This document shows positions 19,195 to 29,248 of a stretch of 40,348 nt of DNA, piece by piece. The position numbers and the translations under genes were made by a program. Source of the stretch: Ciona intestinalis (lineage: Eukaryota > Chordata > Ascidiacea > Phlebobranchia > Cionidae); assembly GCF_000224145.3 (NCBI RefSeq), contig NW_004191438.1, forward strand, positions 1 through 40,348, written 5' to 3'. The notes below the pieces were generated by a model. The model made no database searches, was not told the DNA's origin, and was given only the letters and a program-made list of their open reading frames with translations. Every line of letters starts with the position of its first letter. Within the stretch, counting starts at the first letter, position 1.

Positions 19195-20549
19195 ATGTCG
19201 ACTAATAACACTTGGAATGCTACTACATCAAATAACAGTTCTAGTATCGTTAACCCATTGCTTCTGAATTGTTCAAACTACAACCCAGAATTGCATAAAA
19301 ATTTGACATTTCCAAGTCTGCCATACCGTTCTAGGTCATGGGTTGTGTGCTCGGTCACGCATGCTATTGGATTGGTTGCGTTTATATACCTATGTATTGT
19401 GATCGTGAACTATGAGCTCCAATGTCGAAAAGAAAGACGAAGAAAAATCGGTAAGGATAAAAAACCAAGAGAGCACATGTCTTGATGCACAAGAATTGTT
19501 ATTATCCTGATCTTTTAATTTAACTTTCTTATCCTCTCATATAGCTTGGCAACGACAGTTGTTATATATATAATAGGGCAGGGTAGGGGTAGATGGGACA
19601 CCATTGGCACATAATATACAAGTATTCTGATGGTGTTTTTAACAATTAACAACGGTCTATTGAATTCGTGGGGATACGGTTTATAATTCGTTCAATTTTT
19701 TTGTTTATTATCAAACAACAAAAGAATAGAGTGAAAAGGTGTCCCATCTTTTCTCATCCTATATATAAATGTTCGTTTTTACATTTTCAAATGATCTTTA
19801 ACTTTACAGCTGAAACGGTCAGTAAGCATGTATTGTATGGAAGAATATTCTCTCCGATTATATCAGTCTTGACCATTACTGTAATACTAGTTGATGGTAT
19901 TGACATCTTCCTGGGCACCAAGAGCGACGTTGCATGTCGTATTTACAACCATACTGGCTTGGTAATGTGTTGGGCAGTGGAAACTCTATTCTACGTCAGC
20001 CTTTGGTCGCGACAGATGTTTCTATACACCTCCAGTCCGTATACGTTTTTCAAAGGCAAAAAGCTGTATGTGTTTAACTACCTTTTTTTGTTTTTCATGC
20101 TAGCAGGGATATCCGGCGTCAGAACAATTAGTCACGTAACACCAGTTTTTCACGGGCCGGTTGGGTGTTGTTTTGGGAGAATCAGTGTTGCAGAATCCGA
20201 AATAATGTTGGCGCTAATGTGCGTTAGAGGTTTTAGCCAAGTGACCCTGCTTTGTCTTATGTTGTACCCCCTAATTACTTCACGTAAAATCTCCCCTGAT
20301 ATTGTATCAGATAACGCAATGCGTAAAAATATTCGAACAACAAGACAATTAATTAAACGGGTCGTGATTAGCACTACCGGGTGCATATTCACAGACGCTT
20401 TAGGAGCTGTGCTGATATACGTTGTACACGATGAATATACACTTTTATCTCTCGCCACTGTACTACTATCTAATGTTTTCGGATGTTATGTGTTCATGAA
20501 TTTGGCTTATGTAGACTGGAGAAAGCGTTTACTGTTTCGCACTAACTAA
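19195..20549 (+). CDS. Orphan seven-transmembrane (GPCR-like) protein, 2 exons
   Basis: Exons 19195-19450 and 19810-20549 join in phase to 331 aa. The predicted outer N-terminus has six N-glycosylation sequons (N4, N8, N13, N14, N25, N36) and no clear signal peptide. Seven hydrophobic segments lie at roughly 49-72, 94-119, 136-158, 171-192, 217-241, 262-284 and 286-317, with basic loops on the cytoplasmic side (QCRKERRRKI after TM1). Cys128 before TM3 and Cys205/Cys206 after TM4 fit the usual GPCR disulfide, and Asp114 or Asp117 may match the TM2 acid. A DRY motif at TM3 is lacking (SLWSRQ is there instead), as is NPxxY in TM7. The tail is only about 12 residues. I do not recognise the ligand class or a vertebrate ortholog; a tunicate-specific receptor family is plausible. 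The start is the first ATG after an acceptor-like site. AATAAA at 20761-20766 may end the transcript. Confidence 0.85.
19575..19765 (-). mobile_element. Foldback element family A, full length, inside the 7TM intron
   Basis: Both ends are present: GGGTAGGGGTAGATGGGACACC on the left and GGTGTCCCATCTTTTCTCATCC on the right (inverted repeats with few mismatches), with the shared internal TTTTAACAATTAACAACGG block. It makes up about half of the gene's only intron (19451-19809). Confidence 0.75.
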
Positions 20550-20590
20550 AAAGCCAATAATGTCTTTGTATATATGACATTTATAAGTAA

Positions 20591-20640
20591 AAGGGTGGGG
20601 TAAGATGGGACATTTAACCACATATATATGGGACAATATT
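20591..20640 (+). mobile_element. Foldback element family A, end fragment
   Basis: AGGGTGGGGTAAGATGGGAC followed by unrelated sequence. Only one terminal repeat is left. Confidence 0.5.
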
Positions 20641-20904
20641 ACAAAAATCGGCTATTATGAATTTGTACTATCACACCTTTATTTATAATATTGAATATTT
20701 TTATAATATTAAAGAAAAATATTAATTCCGTGCTCATCTTTTAATTAATTTAACTCCCCAAATAAATGTTAGTTAATCCTATAATGCTTTGTCATAAATA
20801 TTGCAACATGCAGCGTCATGTATTTACCTGAATCAGCAGTTTTAAGCATGACGTTGCATAGAAACTTCGTAGAACTTATAACTGTTGTAATATGTTATAC
20901 CTAT

Positions 20905-20939
20905 ACCATAGTAGGCTTATACTGAAGTCCTACTATGGT
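20905..20939. other. Perfect 11-bp hairpin
   Basis: ACCATAGTAGG (20905-20915) and CCTACTATGGT (20929-20939), separated by 13 bases. Outer flanks GTTATACCTAT and TATTATAC extend the symmetry imperfectly. It lies 3' of the first AATAAA of the 7TM gene. Confidence 0.6.
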
Positions 20940-21288
20940 TATTATACTGTACATAACATGTAGTGAATTTCGTTGTCGTTTTTTTCGTATATGTATACTT
21001 ACTAAAATGTCGTGCATATTAATATTAATTACCCAAAGAGTGTATAAATGTAATGTAACCGTTTAACGTTCGTATTGTAAAAGAATAAACTATATTTACA
21101 CTGATTTTGTAATATATATGTATTTGGATGCTGGTAAAAATCCAATAACTCCTAACTACCAACCTCCAACACTTTCCGCCAGCCTAATTTTAAGGTATCG
21201 CAAAATTCTTTACTACAGTACCAATAATTGAATAATACTCATTAGAGAACGAATTAGATAAAATAGACAAACTACGTTTTGAAACAAT

Positions 21289-24200
21289 ATGTGGCCTGGT
21301 AGATCAAGACGAGGTATGGGAGGACGTGGAAACATGGGATTAATGCTACTATTGATCCAGCTTTGTCAAGCAGGTTTTGACAATATACCGCCAGTAACTT
21401 TGGGCACCATTGCTTTGAATGTGGGCGTTTTTCTTGGGTTTGTTCACAAATTTTTAAACCTGCCTTTTCCCCACCCCCTGCAAGTGTGTGCAGGTGTTGC
21501 ACAAGTGTGGAAAAGAAGAGACTATTGGTGAGTTTTGTGTATTTTGTCTAAACTATTCTGGCAAATCCACTGGTCCGTTACAGATGGGGATGGTGAAAGG
21601 TGTTAGAATATTAAGGGTTATGGGGTTTAGCAGGTGGCAGGTAATGTATGGAGTGGTTTCTTTACTTGCACTGTAATCTGTTTGCTGTATACCTGTATTC
21701 AGTCCACGAAATACGCAGCAAAATAAAGAAAAGTTCTTCTTTACAGAGCAAGTTTGCTAAAACAACCAAAAATGTCTGTAGTGCAAAATTTCATCCTTTT
21801 CATCTGGTTTAAATCATCGGTAGTAAGGTGTTCAAACTACATTAAAATGGACAAAACCTTTAACACAGGAGAATAGTTGAAGCTACCTTTCACCATGGTG
21901 GTGACTGGCATCTTTACTACAACATGATATCTTTCCTCTGGAAGGGAAGAAGTCTTGAGCGTAAAATCGGCTCTAAAAGATTCCTATACATGATTGCTGT
22001 GTTTTCTGTCCTTGTTAATTATGTCATGCTATGGTTAAATTACGGAGCGGCAAATGTTTTTCGGGATGGATCTTATATCAATCAGTGTGCCATAGGGTTT
22101 TCAGGTAATTTTTTAAAGTTTAACTTATACTAGTATCAATTTGCACTTAATAGCAAGTTTCTACCTTTTTAACTTTTGAGGTTTTAACCATTTTTCAACA
22201 AGTGTGCCATTGTTGTTTAGGTGCATTATTGTAACTAAGAACTGAAAACGTAGCATAATTTACTTTCGAATTTGTTTTACTTTAGCAAAACTGAGTATAA
22301 GTTTATTTGTGCTGTTTAATGGGTTTGGCAGCCACACTTTTTTTTGACATTTTCACGCGAGTAGTTTTTTTATATATATTTTTAATGAATGTCATTTAAT
22401 GCTGATTTCATTTTCTTTTTTGCTTTAACTAGATTTTTTTCAAGTTTTTTTTAATTCAGGTTTACAGAAAACTTAGTTATAAGAGTTCTCTAACCATTTT
22501 TCATTTTATTTCAGGTGTGGTTTTTGCAGTAAAAGTAGTAACAACACAACTAATGGAACCTGGCACTGTTCTACTCCTTGGTTTCATTCCAGTAAACTCT
22601 CGTCTTTCGTGTTGGTTTGAACTAATACTTATACAGGTAAAAAAAACTCCTTTTTTGTACATAACATGTATGAAACTATGAGGGCAACTTTTGTATTTCT
22701 CCATCATTGCATAATATTGTAGGTTTAATTTTGAAACAGAGTCAACGTCATATCTTTTAGCACCCCATTGTTGAATGTAAACCACATTTTTGCTATGTGG
22801 GCGAGGACCGAGGTCCCGCACTTGGCAGGGCATGGGCCCTAGGATTAGGGTCCTGGTTTGTCTAATACCCTGACAATAAACCAACCACCTTTTACTCTTG
22901 CTGCTGTTAGGTGTTCATACGAACAAGTGGAGGTAAAGTACATTTCATTCAACACATTAATCAATAGGTTTCTGTATTTTCTCTGGCCTAAATCCCAGGT
23001 CCTTGACAAGGACCTCACCCATAAAAAAAAACAAAAAAAATGTATTTTTAAAATTGCAGTCTCTCCCAAAGTCCTAAAACTTATTGGTTATACTTATCGG
23101 TTAGCGAGTTTAACTTTATTCACCACATTTTATAATTCTTTTGTTTGTTTGTAGGTTTTAGTTCCCAATGCATCCTTTACTGGGCATCTTGCTGGGATAC
23201 TGGTAGGGCTGGCATATGTGAAAGGACCACTCAAACGTATCATGGAATGGCCTCTTCTAGGTTGGTGTTTACATAACATGTCATAATTTTTATTTAACTT
23301 TTTTGAAAACTATAGCTCAGATCATGTTTTTAAAAAACAAAGAGAAGGGTTCAAAAGTTGTTAAACCACTAAATGTCACGAAAAAGTAAGAAAAACACAA
23401 GGTGTATGCAAGTAAATGAACAGAACGCCTGTGTTATAACTGCTACACAGGGATACAAATTTATATTCAGTTCATCATACTAATAAATTATACACATAAT
23501 GCTTTATGTCACCGTAGTCATAATAAGTTAAAATATTTTTAGTATTTGGTCGAAGCAACAGAAGATATGTTGGACCATCTTACAGTGGTCGAGCACGTAG
23601 AAGGTAAATTAACTTCTCTTGTTTTGTTAAAATCATTTTTGTATTTGACATGCTATAATAAGTACAACACGTAAACTATATGATGCAAAATGGCTTTGTT
23701 TTCTATTCTTTCTGTTTAACTACCACTCTTCCTGTTTTGTTTTTTAAGCTTTAAGAACAATAAATTTCATGAAGTGTGTAAAACAGAACATCCGTGTTGT
23801 AATGACTGGTATTTTACTGTAAGGATAAAACAAGTTACATTAATTAATTTATTTATTCAGCCCCAGCAGGAATTACGAGAGCTACACTGGTGGTATGGAT
23901 GAAGAAGAACAATTACGTCGCGCTACTGAAGAAAGTTTACAAGAAAACAGTAAGCAAATTTTATTTATAACTCTTCATGTATTCTTAAATACCATATTAT
24001 TGTAACACAACACAAGTGATAAATTTCTTTATGTGATAATTTGTAAGCGGGCACGAGGTGTATGAAACAGAACATCCATGTTGTTATAACGACTGTTTTC
24101 AGGCCATGCGAGGATAAGGCATATTTAGATTACATTACCTTTCGTTTTAAAACAGGAGTATTCTATTTCTAACACTAATTTCTGTTACAAATTATCACAC

Positions 24201-24910
24201 TGTAACTTTGTGGCTGAATATTTTAAACCTAACTGACTGTCCAATCTCAGGGTTTTAATTCTAAAATATTTTCCTATGAAGTAAAATCTTGTTGTAAAAC
24301 TTGTCCAATTTTTTACCTCAGATGTTGATAGAATTTATCCAGACCTGAATCAGGAATTCGAGTCACCAAGTGCTCCCCCAGATGACTCACAACCCCCACC
24401 TTATGGTCAGTAGTTTATATTTATGCTGTCTTTTGGTGGCGCTGTTGGGACTTATGATTATAGTTTTACCATTTAAGGCTTGTTGTTCCATCATTGTGCT
24501 GTGGGCGTATGTCTTTGCGCAAGACACTCTACAGTAATTGCTCCAACCAAGTGGTCACTAATGAGTTGTCCAAATTATCAGCCTTGCATACAGAAAAATA
24601 AAAAATATAATAACCAACAAAGTAACATACATGGTAACTCAGAAGTTGACAGCAGGTGTATGAACACTTGTGTTATAAGGACTGTCACTTTTAAGTTACA
24701 TGAAGATAAAGAAACTGATACATTCATTTACACTGATACATTCATTTAGTTTTCCATACTTTGTATTAAGTATCAAGTTAAAAAATGTGTGATTTTGCAT
24801 ACTTGAAGTAACCAAATAAAAAACAAACAATATTTTTTCATTTAGGTTGGAACCTACCTGATATTAATCATGATGAATTGAGACGTCGAAGGTTGGAGAG
24901 ATATACTTAA
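21289..24910 (+). CDS. RHBDD1: Rhomboid protease RHBDD1 (RHBDL4), 8 exons
   Basis: Exons: 21289-21527, 21869-22104, 22515-22636, 23155-23260, 23543-23603, 23861-23949, 24322-24405, 24846-24910. Total 1,002 nt and 333 aa (human about 315), phases consistent. It is a six-TM intramembrane serine protease of the ER, which in vertebrates cleaves ubiquitinated membrane clients for ERAD. The catalytic serine Ser158 sits in GFSGV, split by intron 2, and the catalytic His210 in GHLAG. HHGGDWHLYYNM in exon 2 is the conserved L1/TM2 region. After the membrane core come a UIM-like helix (DEEEQLRRATEESL, about 268-281) and a C-terminal RRRRLERY (325-332) like the VCP/p97-binding motif of RHBDL4. Both ubiquitin and VCP links are therefore kept. 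A glycine/arginine-rich start (GRSRRGMGGRG) is longer than in vertebrates. AATAAA at 25118-25123 is a likely poly(A) signal. Confidence 0.95.
22798..22860 (+). repeat. Repeat family D copy
   Basis: GGGCGAGGACCGAGGTCCCG, GGGCATGGGCCCTAGGATTA. A reversed counterpart lies at 22982-23022, so the pair bounds about 225 bp of RHBDD1 intron 3. Confidence 0.5.
22926..22980 (+). repeat. Repeat family C fragment
   Basis: GTACATTTCATTCAACACATTAATCAATAGGTT-type sequence, matching the core of the copies at 9618 and 12880. Confidence 0.4.
22982..23022 (-). repeat. Repeat family D end, reversed
   Basis: CTGGCCTAAATCCCAGGTCC then GGACCTCACCC, matching the reversed copy at 32576-32642. Confidence 0.45.
23755..23860 (+). 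mobile_element. SINE tail that runs into a splice acceptor (RHBDD1 intron 5)
   Basis: CATGAAGTGTGTAAAACAGA, ACATCCGTGTTGTAATGACT, AGGATAAAACAAGTTACATT then TAATTAATTTATTTATTCAG. The acceptor of exon 6 (23861) falls directly at the end of the SINE-type tail. Confidence 0.6.
24028..24150 (+). mobile_element. SINE tail half (RHBDD1 intron 6)
   Basis: TTTGTAAGCGGGCACGAGGT, GTATGAAACAGAACATCCAT, ATAACGACTGTTTTCAGGCC and ATGCGAGGATAAGGC. Confidence 0.7.
24485..24749 (+). mobile_element. SINE body without head (RHBDD1 intron 7)
   Basis: GTGGGCGTATGTCTTTGCGC, AAGACACTCTACAGTAATTG, CTCCAACCAAGTGGTCACTA, GTAACATACATGGTAACTC and a tail with CATTCATTTA. Confidence 0.7.
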
Positions 24911-26143
24911 TACAAGGAACCAGCTGTTTGTGTTGACTCAACCATTTCTTGTCATATTTGCACTTGTTTGTATTATGGGCTTGGTTGGGTCTTTTTTTAA
25001 GTTTTTAGATATTTTTAGAGCAGTGGTTTTATTTTCTTTACTGGTTAACCCCATCTTAAATATTGGTCTGAGCAAAATTTGAAAAAATTGGATCAGTATA
25101 ATCATTAAACTTTTTTAAATAAATAATTGTAACTTATTTATCCACGTATGGCAACGACAGTCTTCATGAAACAGGTGTTCCAGTTTACACACTGGCCTGA
25201 GGTGTATTAAAGAGAACATCCAGGTTATAATATAACGACTGTCTAAAACGCAAGTTACATTTATTTCATGCTTACCACTTTATAAAATTGTTTTTTTTTC
25301 TGATCTTTAAAATCAATGTACCACTGCTTTATATGCTTACAGCATCCAGTTTTATATAATGCATTGAATGTAAGCCTTACGTGAAGTGTTAAAGATATTT
25401 TCTCTATTTAAAAAACGAAGTGTCTTTCTTATTTCCCTTTTTATGTTTTTTTAATCAGATCATGTTTCTCGTTACTTTAGCTTAGTTTATGGTGATCTTT
25501 TTATGTATAATAAAAGCTGCTGCTATTTTATCTGTTATGGCCAGCAACTAAAAGACCTACTATTCTGTTTATATAGGGAAGTTTTTATCAAAGATATGCG
25601 CTTGCATTATAACCAAAGGATACTAGGTCCAATGCTCAATACTCATAAGCCTATATATCCTTGGGCAAGAGACTGAACAGCAATTGAAAATAATATATAG
25701 TTAGACTATTACCACAAGACCAGTTTAAATTTTTCTTGGATAATTCGTTGCACTGAATGCAGAGGTTTATTCAACCATTATGGGTAACCCATGAAGTCCT
25801 TTGAAATAACTAGAGTGTTTAGATGAATTGCATTTTTGGAGACAGATGCAAAAGCGAAAAAAGTGCATTTTAAACATAATACGGGGTGCTTGTAAAACGA
25901 AAGTGCATCTTGCACTGAGAGAAGTGCTTGCATTGTCCGCCATGCCAAGACTCTTGGTATACCGCTTGTAGTGCTGCCATACACTGTCATGGTAGCTGGT
26001 AGCATTATGGCGAACCATAGAGTGTGGGGTTCACACTTCGATTTTTCTGATTGAATGTGATATAAATGGTGATTACAGCACAACAGTATAAGCTGTTGGC
26101 ACTGGTCTACCATCACATGAACTGTACTCAGATCACCTTTCTT
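24911..26143. other. Convergent 3' region of RHBDD1 and SZRD1
   Basis: Holds the RHBDD1 3' UTR, paired SINE tails in inverted orientation (25138-25270), a small SINE body fragment (about 25650-25690, CCTTGGGCAAGAGACTGAAC), and sequence that is probably SZRD1 3' UTR. An AATAAA on the - strand lies at about 25764-25769. Open frames at 25767-26116 on the - strand show no family features. Confidence 0.45.
25138..25270. mobile_element. Two SINE tails in inverted orientation
   Basis: About 25138-25185 reads as a reversed tail (TATGGCAACGACAGTC, GAAACAGGTGTTCC). About 25193-25270 reads forward (GAGGTGTATTAAAGAGAACA, ATAACGACTGTC, GCAAGTTACATTTATTT). Confidence 0.6.
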
Positions 26144-28204
26144 TCATCTGTTGTTTTTAAAGCCTTTGCTATTCTGGGCACCTTTTGGTTGCCGTCTTAC
26201 TTCGGTGGTGCTGCCATTTTGGTGATTTTTTGATTTCGAAAACCGACGTAAATGCTCCGGTCTACTGGATGACCTAAAATGCAAATGCTTAAAATTTAAC
26301 ACCTTTGATTGATAACAGAAATTGTTAATATGCATGTCTAATTATAAAATCAACTTAGAGGCACAACCATCCGCCACTGGTGTGTTTAACTACATTTATT
26401 CCCATATTAATCATATCATTTCTCTATTAAAAGTGAAATACCAAAGCATATGACGTTTAGGAGTTACTGTTGTATGCCCTGTCAGTTACATATTATTATC
26501 TGAAGTTCTCATGGTATTGAGAAAAAAATATTAAACCCACCTATTTTCTTGAGCAGTACCTCCAGATTTTGCATGTGTCTCGTTACCCGATTTGTTTTTC
26601 TCATTTCCCATAATTCTTTGTCTCGCTGCTGCGTAAGCTGCTTCACGCTGAGCGAGTGTCTTAACAGGTTGTTGTGCAGCTAATCTACGTTGCTCGTCTT
26701 CATACCTTTGCTGCTCACTTGATTTACCAGGCCGCCTTAGGATCTTCAACTGAGGGGTATATGCCGTTCTAGCATAAAAATAAAGAATATATATATACAT
26801 CAAAATGAAAGACAATAAATTAAAGAAAATATAAACAGTAGCCAACTGAGTTTCTAACGAATGCATTAATACCCTTTTCGCATGGTCACTTTTATGCACG
26901 TAAGTACTCGCAAACGCTTATGACTTTTGCGTGTTAACTTTGTTTTTGCGAGTAAATATGCGGGTACTTACGCGCATAAAAGTGAGCATGCAAAAAGGGC
27001 ATTAGATGAATAAAAAAATTACAAAGAGTAACCAATTGAGTTTTTTTTTTGGTCCCAGTAATGAGTTCGAATGGCATGTGTAAATCACTGTCTATAACAA
27101 ATGTGTGAGTGTGCACCTGAACCTTCAAAACAGGAGTGACACTCACATATATGTTTTAACAAACCAAAATGCGTCCAAGTACAAAAAAAAACATTATCTT
27201 ATCATGTCAATAAGCATTCACATTACCATTTATTAACTTAAGTTATTATTTTTTTACACACCTGTTCTGGTCATCTTCATGTACTACAGCAGGTCTGGCT
27301 AAAATACGAAATCCAGGTTGTGGGCTTAAACTGTTTCTTCCTGAAAAATTAAAAAAATATTCTTTCTTCAATGAAGAGCAGAGCCAACTTACTGGTTTAA
27401 AAATGTAAAAACAAATTGCTATAGTTTTTCTGGTTAGTATTTTGTTGTAATAAGGTAAGATCTAAGGTCGCCTTACTTTTATTCTCCTATCGGTCATTTA
27501 GTAGTAAATAAAGAACATTTACAGAATTGTATAAATAACTTAACTTTATTTTCATGAATTTGAAACAAATTTTTTTAATGGTTAAAAACATGATTACAAA
27601 ATATAATAGGCTATAGTCTAATGTTATTTTATCAGCAAACAATATTCAATTCATCAACAGTACTAGGCATATGCTATACAACAAAACAACAGTCCTTTTC
27701 AATGCTACTAATGAAAAACTTAACCCCAAAATTCACTTTTTTTCTAATAGAGTATAAGCAAATATGGCTTGAATTTAACGTACAAATCAACTATTTTAAC
27801 AGAATATTTTTTAACTTAATGCAGAGAATATTTAATATAAAATAACCTTCACTATCATCATTTCTTCCATCTGTTTTCTTTTTATTTGGTTTTAATTTTT
27901 CGTCGTAATTTGCATAGTCCGTTCCATTGATATTAAGTCCATTTTCAACATGTTTGTCAATGTCCTGTATAACAGTAAGGTTAAACTTGGGTGTGCTGTA
28001 TTGTATAATAACATATTATGCCAATGTATCTTGATAATTTGGACAACCCAATATTAACCACTGGTTTAAAGCAATTGTTGCTACATGTCTTGCTCAAGGA
28101 CACATACATACGCCCACAATGATAGCAGCATAAAAAATATGAATAAGTCTTACCCCACTGTCGGCAAAATCTTCCCAGCTGTCCCATATACTGTCGTCCG
28201 CCAT
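26144..28204 (-). CDS. SZRD1: SUZ RNA-binding domain-containing protein (SZRD1), 5 exons
   Basis: Exons in transcript order: 28204-28154, 27964-27847, 27340-27262, 26768-26541, 26273-26144. Total 606 nt and 201 aa (human about 152), all phases consistent. The start MADDSIWDSWEDFADSG matches the acidic W-rich SZRD1 N-terminus. The SUZ core lies at about 89-137, with KILRRP (91-96) and VKTLAQREAAYAAARQRI (118-135). The SUZ-C motif near the end reads RQPKGAQNSKGF. SUZ domains bind RNA and sit in mRNA-associated proteins; SZRD1's own role is poorly defined. A second RILARP-type motif at 68-73 in exon 3, and an RYEDEQRRLAAQQ insertion in exon 4, make this protein longer than the vertebrate one. 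It is divergent from KIFC1 (about 1,040 bp between start codons). Confidence 0.93.
26869..27002. mobile_element. 134-bp foldback element (SZRD1 intron 3)
   Basis: The arms 26869-26907 and 26964-27002 are 39-bp inverted repeats with about four mismatches by eye (shared core TCACTTTTATGC-CGTAAGTAC). Inner ACTCGCAAA / TTTGCGAGT blocks extend the symmetry. It lies 100 bp upstream of SZRD1 exon 4. A miniature inverted-repeat transposon is likely. Confidence 0.8.
27451..27605 (+). mobile_element. Diverged foldback element family A
   Basis: TTATTCTCCTATCGGTCATT, TAGTAGTAAATAAAGAACAT and TGGTTAAAAACATGATTAC align in order with family A internal sequence. Terminal repeats are badly decayed. Confidence 0.4.
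28018..28132 (-). mobile_element. SINE body, reversed (SZRD1 intron 1)
   Basis: TTGATAATTTGGACAACCCA, ACCACTGGTTTAAAGCAATT, GTCTTGCTCAAGGACACATA and CGCCCACAATGATAGCAGC. It ends about 20 bp from the exon 1 donor. Confidence 0.7.
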
Positions 28205-29248
28205 TTAGTACGAATTTACACAGATAATATTTACAACAAAATGATTCTATTGCACAAATTAAACACCAGCTGAAACCTAAATACGTATAAGTCAGTTTGA
28301 AACCAATGTATGGGAATTCGACCAAAGAGAGCCACTACTGTTGAAATGACAAAACATAACGATATTTTTCAAATTATAGTTGTTCACTACTTTTTTGAAA
28401 TATAAAAGTAAGGCAATATAAGGTAAAATTGTACTAAAATTCCATATTTGTAACTTTATAAGCGATTTGTCCAAGAGGAATCATAAACCAACGAATCTAA
28501 TAAAAAAAGTTATGACAGATGTCAAACTTAGCTACCGTAATGGTCCCAACAAACCTAGAGTAAAAAGTTGTTAAGTTAACACACTCTGAAAATATTGTAA
28601 TGCTTTTTACCGTTACTGTAATTGACTTATAACAGACTTTCTGAATCTTTTTTTTTATTGCTTATAGTTAATAATAGATAAATACAAAATCTGCATAGCT
28701 AATTTAACGATTTTATTTTCTTTCATTTATTCGTTACATTTTCATATGTACAATGAAATAAAAAACCAGGTTTAAATTACAATGCACTTAAAATACCTTT
28801 TAAAATTTAATCAAAAAATGTAAATTGGAAAATCCATGCCCAATATTTCAAACATCGACCGACGGGTGGCGCTTTATTTTACGCTTCAATTCACATTGAA
28901 AAGTGCGGGAGTTTTGTTTTGTAAATTTTGCGTTGATTTTTTTTCATTTTGCGTTGTGGTATTGAATGTATGAAGTTTAAACAGCTATATTATATATGTA
29001 TTATACATATAGGGATATAGGTAGCTATATCAGGGATACTTTGATTGGCAAATGTTTTTTTGCTACTTGACGTAAAATCCTACGTTTTAAAGACAATGAA
29101 AACTAACTGAATATTTTTAACAGTCTAAACCTTCTTCTTTTTGCACACTAAGAAGTGTAAACCAGAACTTGTGAATATAATTAAATAAAATACAAGTGTT
29201 GGAGTTACTGGCTGTGTTCATATTTTTTTGGAAAACGGTTTCTTAAAA
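28205..29248. promoter_or_regulatory. Divergent promoter region of SZRD1 and KIFC1
   Basis: About 1 kb between divergent start codons. Mostly AT-rich, with one GC-richer patch at about 28851-28925 (CGACCGACGGGTGGCGC, AGTGCGGGAG) containing the palindrome TTCAATTCACATTGAA. KIFC1 is a mitotic gene, so E2F/CHR-type control would be expected, but no exact consensus is seen. Confidence 0.35.

Larger units (their letters stand above)
20550..21288. other. Intergenic region, 7TM gene to RHBDD1
   Basis: Contains a family A end fragment (20591-20640), AATAAA signals at 20761-20766 and 21083-21088, and an 11-bp perfect hairpin (20905-20939). No gene seen. The RHBDD1 promoter must lie here but shows no TATA box. 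Confidence 0.45.

Noticed and set aside
22501..22884. A 127-aa open frame on the - strand
   Set aside because: Antisense to RHBDD1 exon 3 and running into repeat family D; no conserved motif.
25767..26116. Coding sequence downstream of SZRD1 on the - strand
   Set aside because: Two overlapping open frames without family features; they lie in the probable SZRD1 3' UTR, and the SZRD1 protein already ends correctly at 26144.
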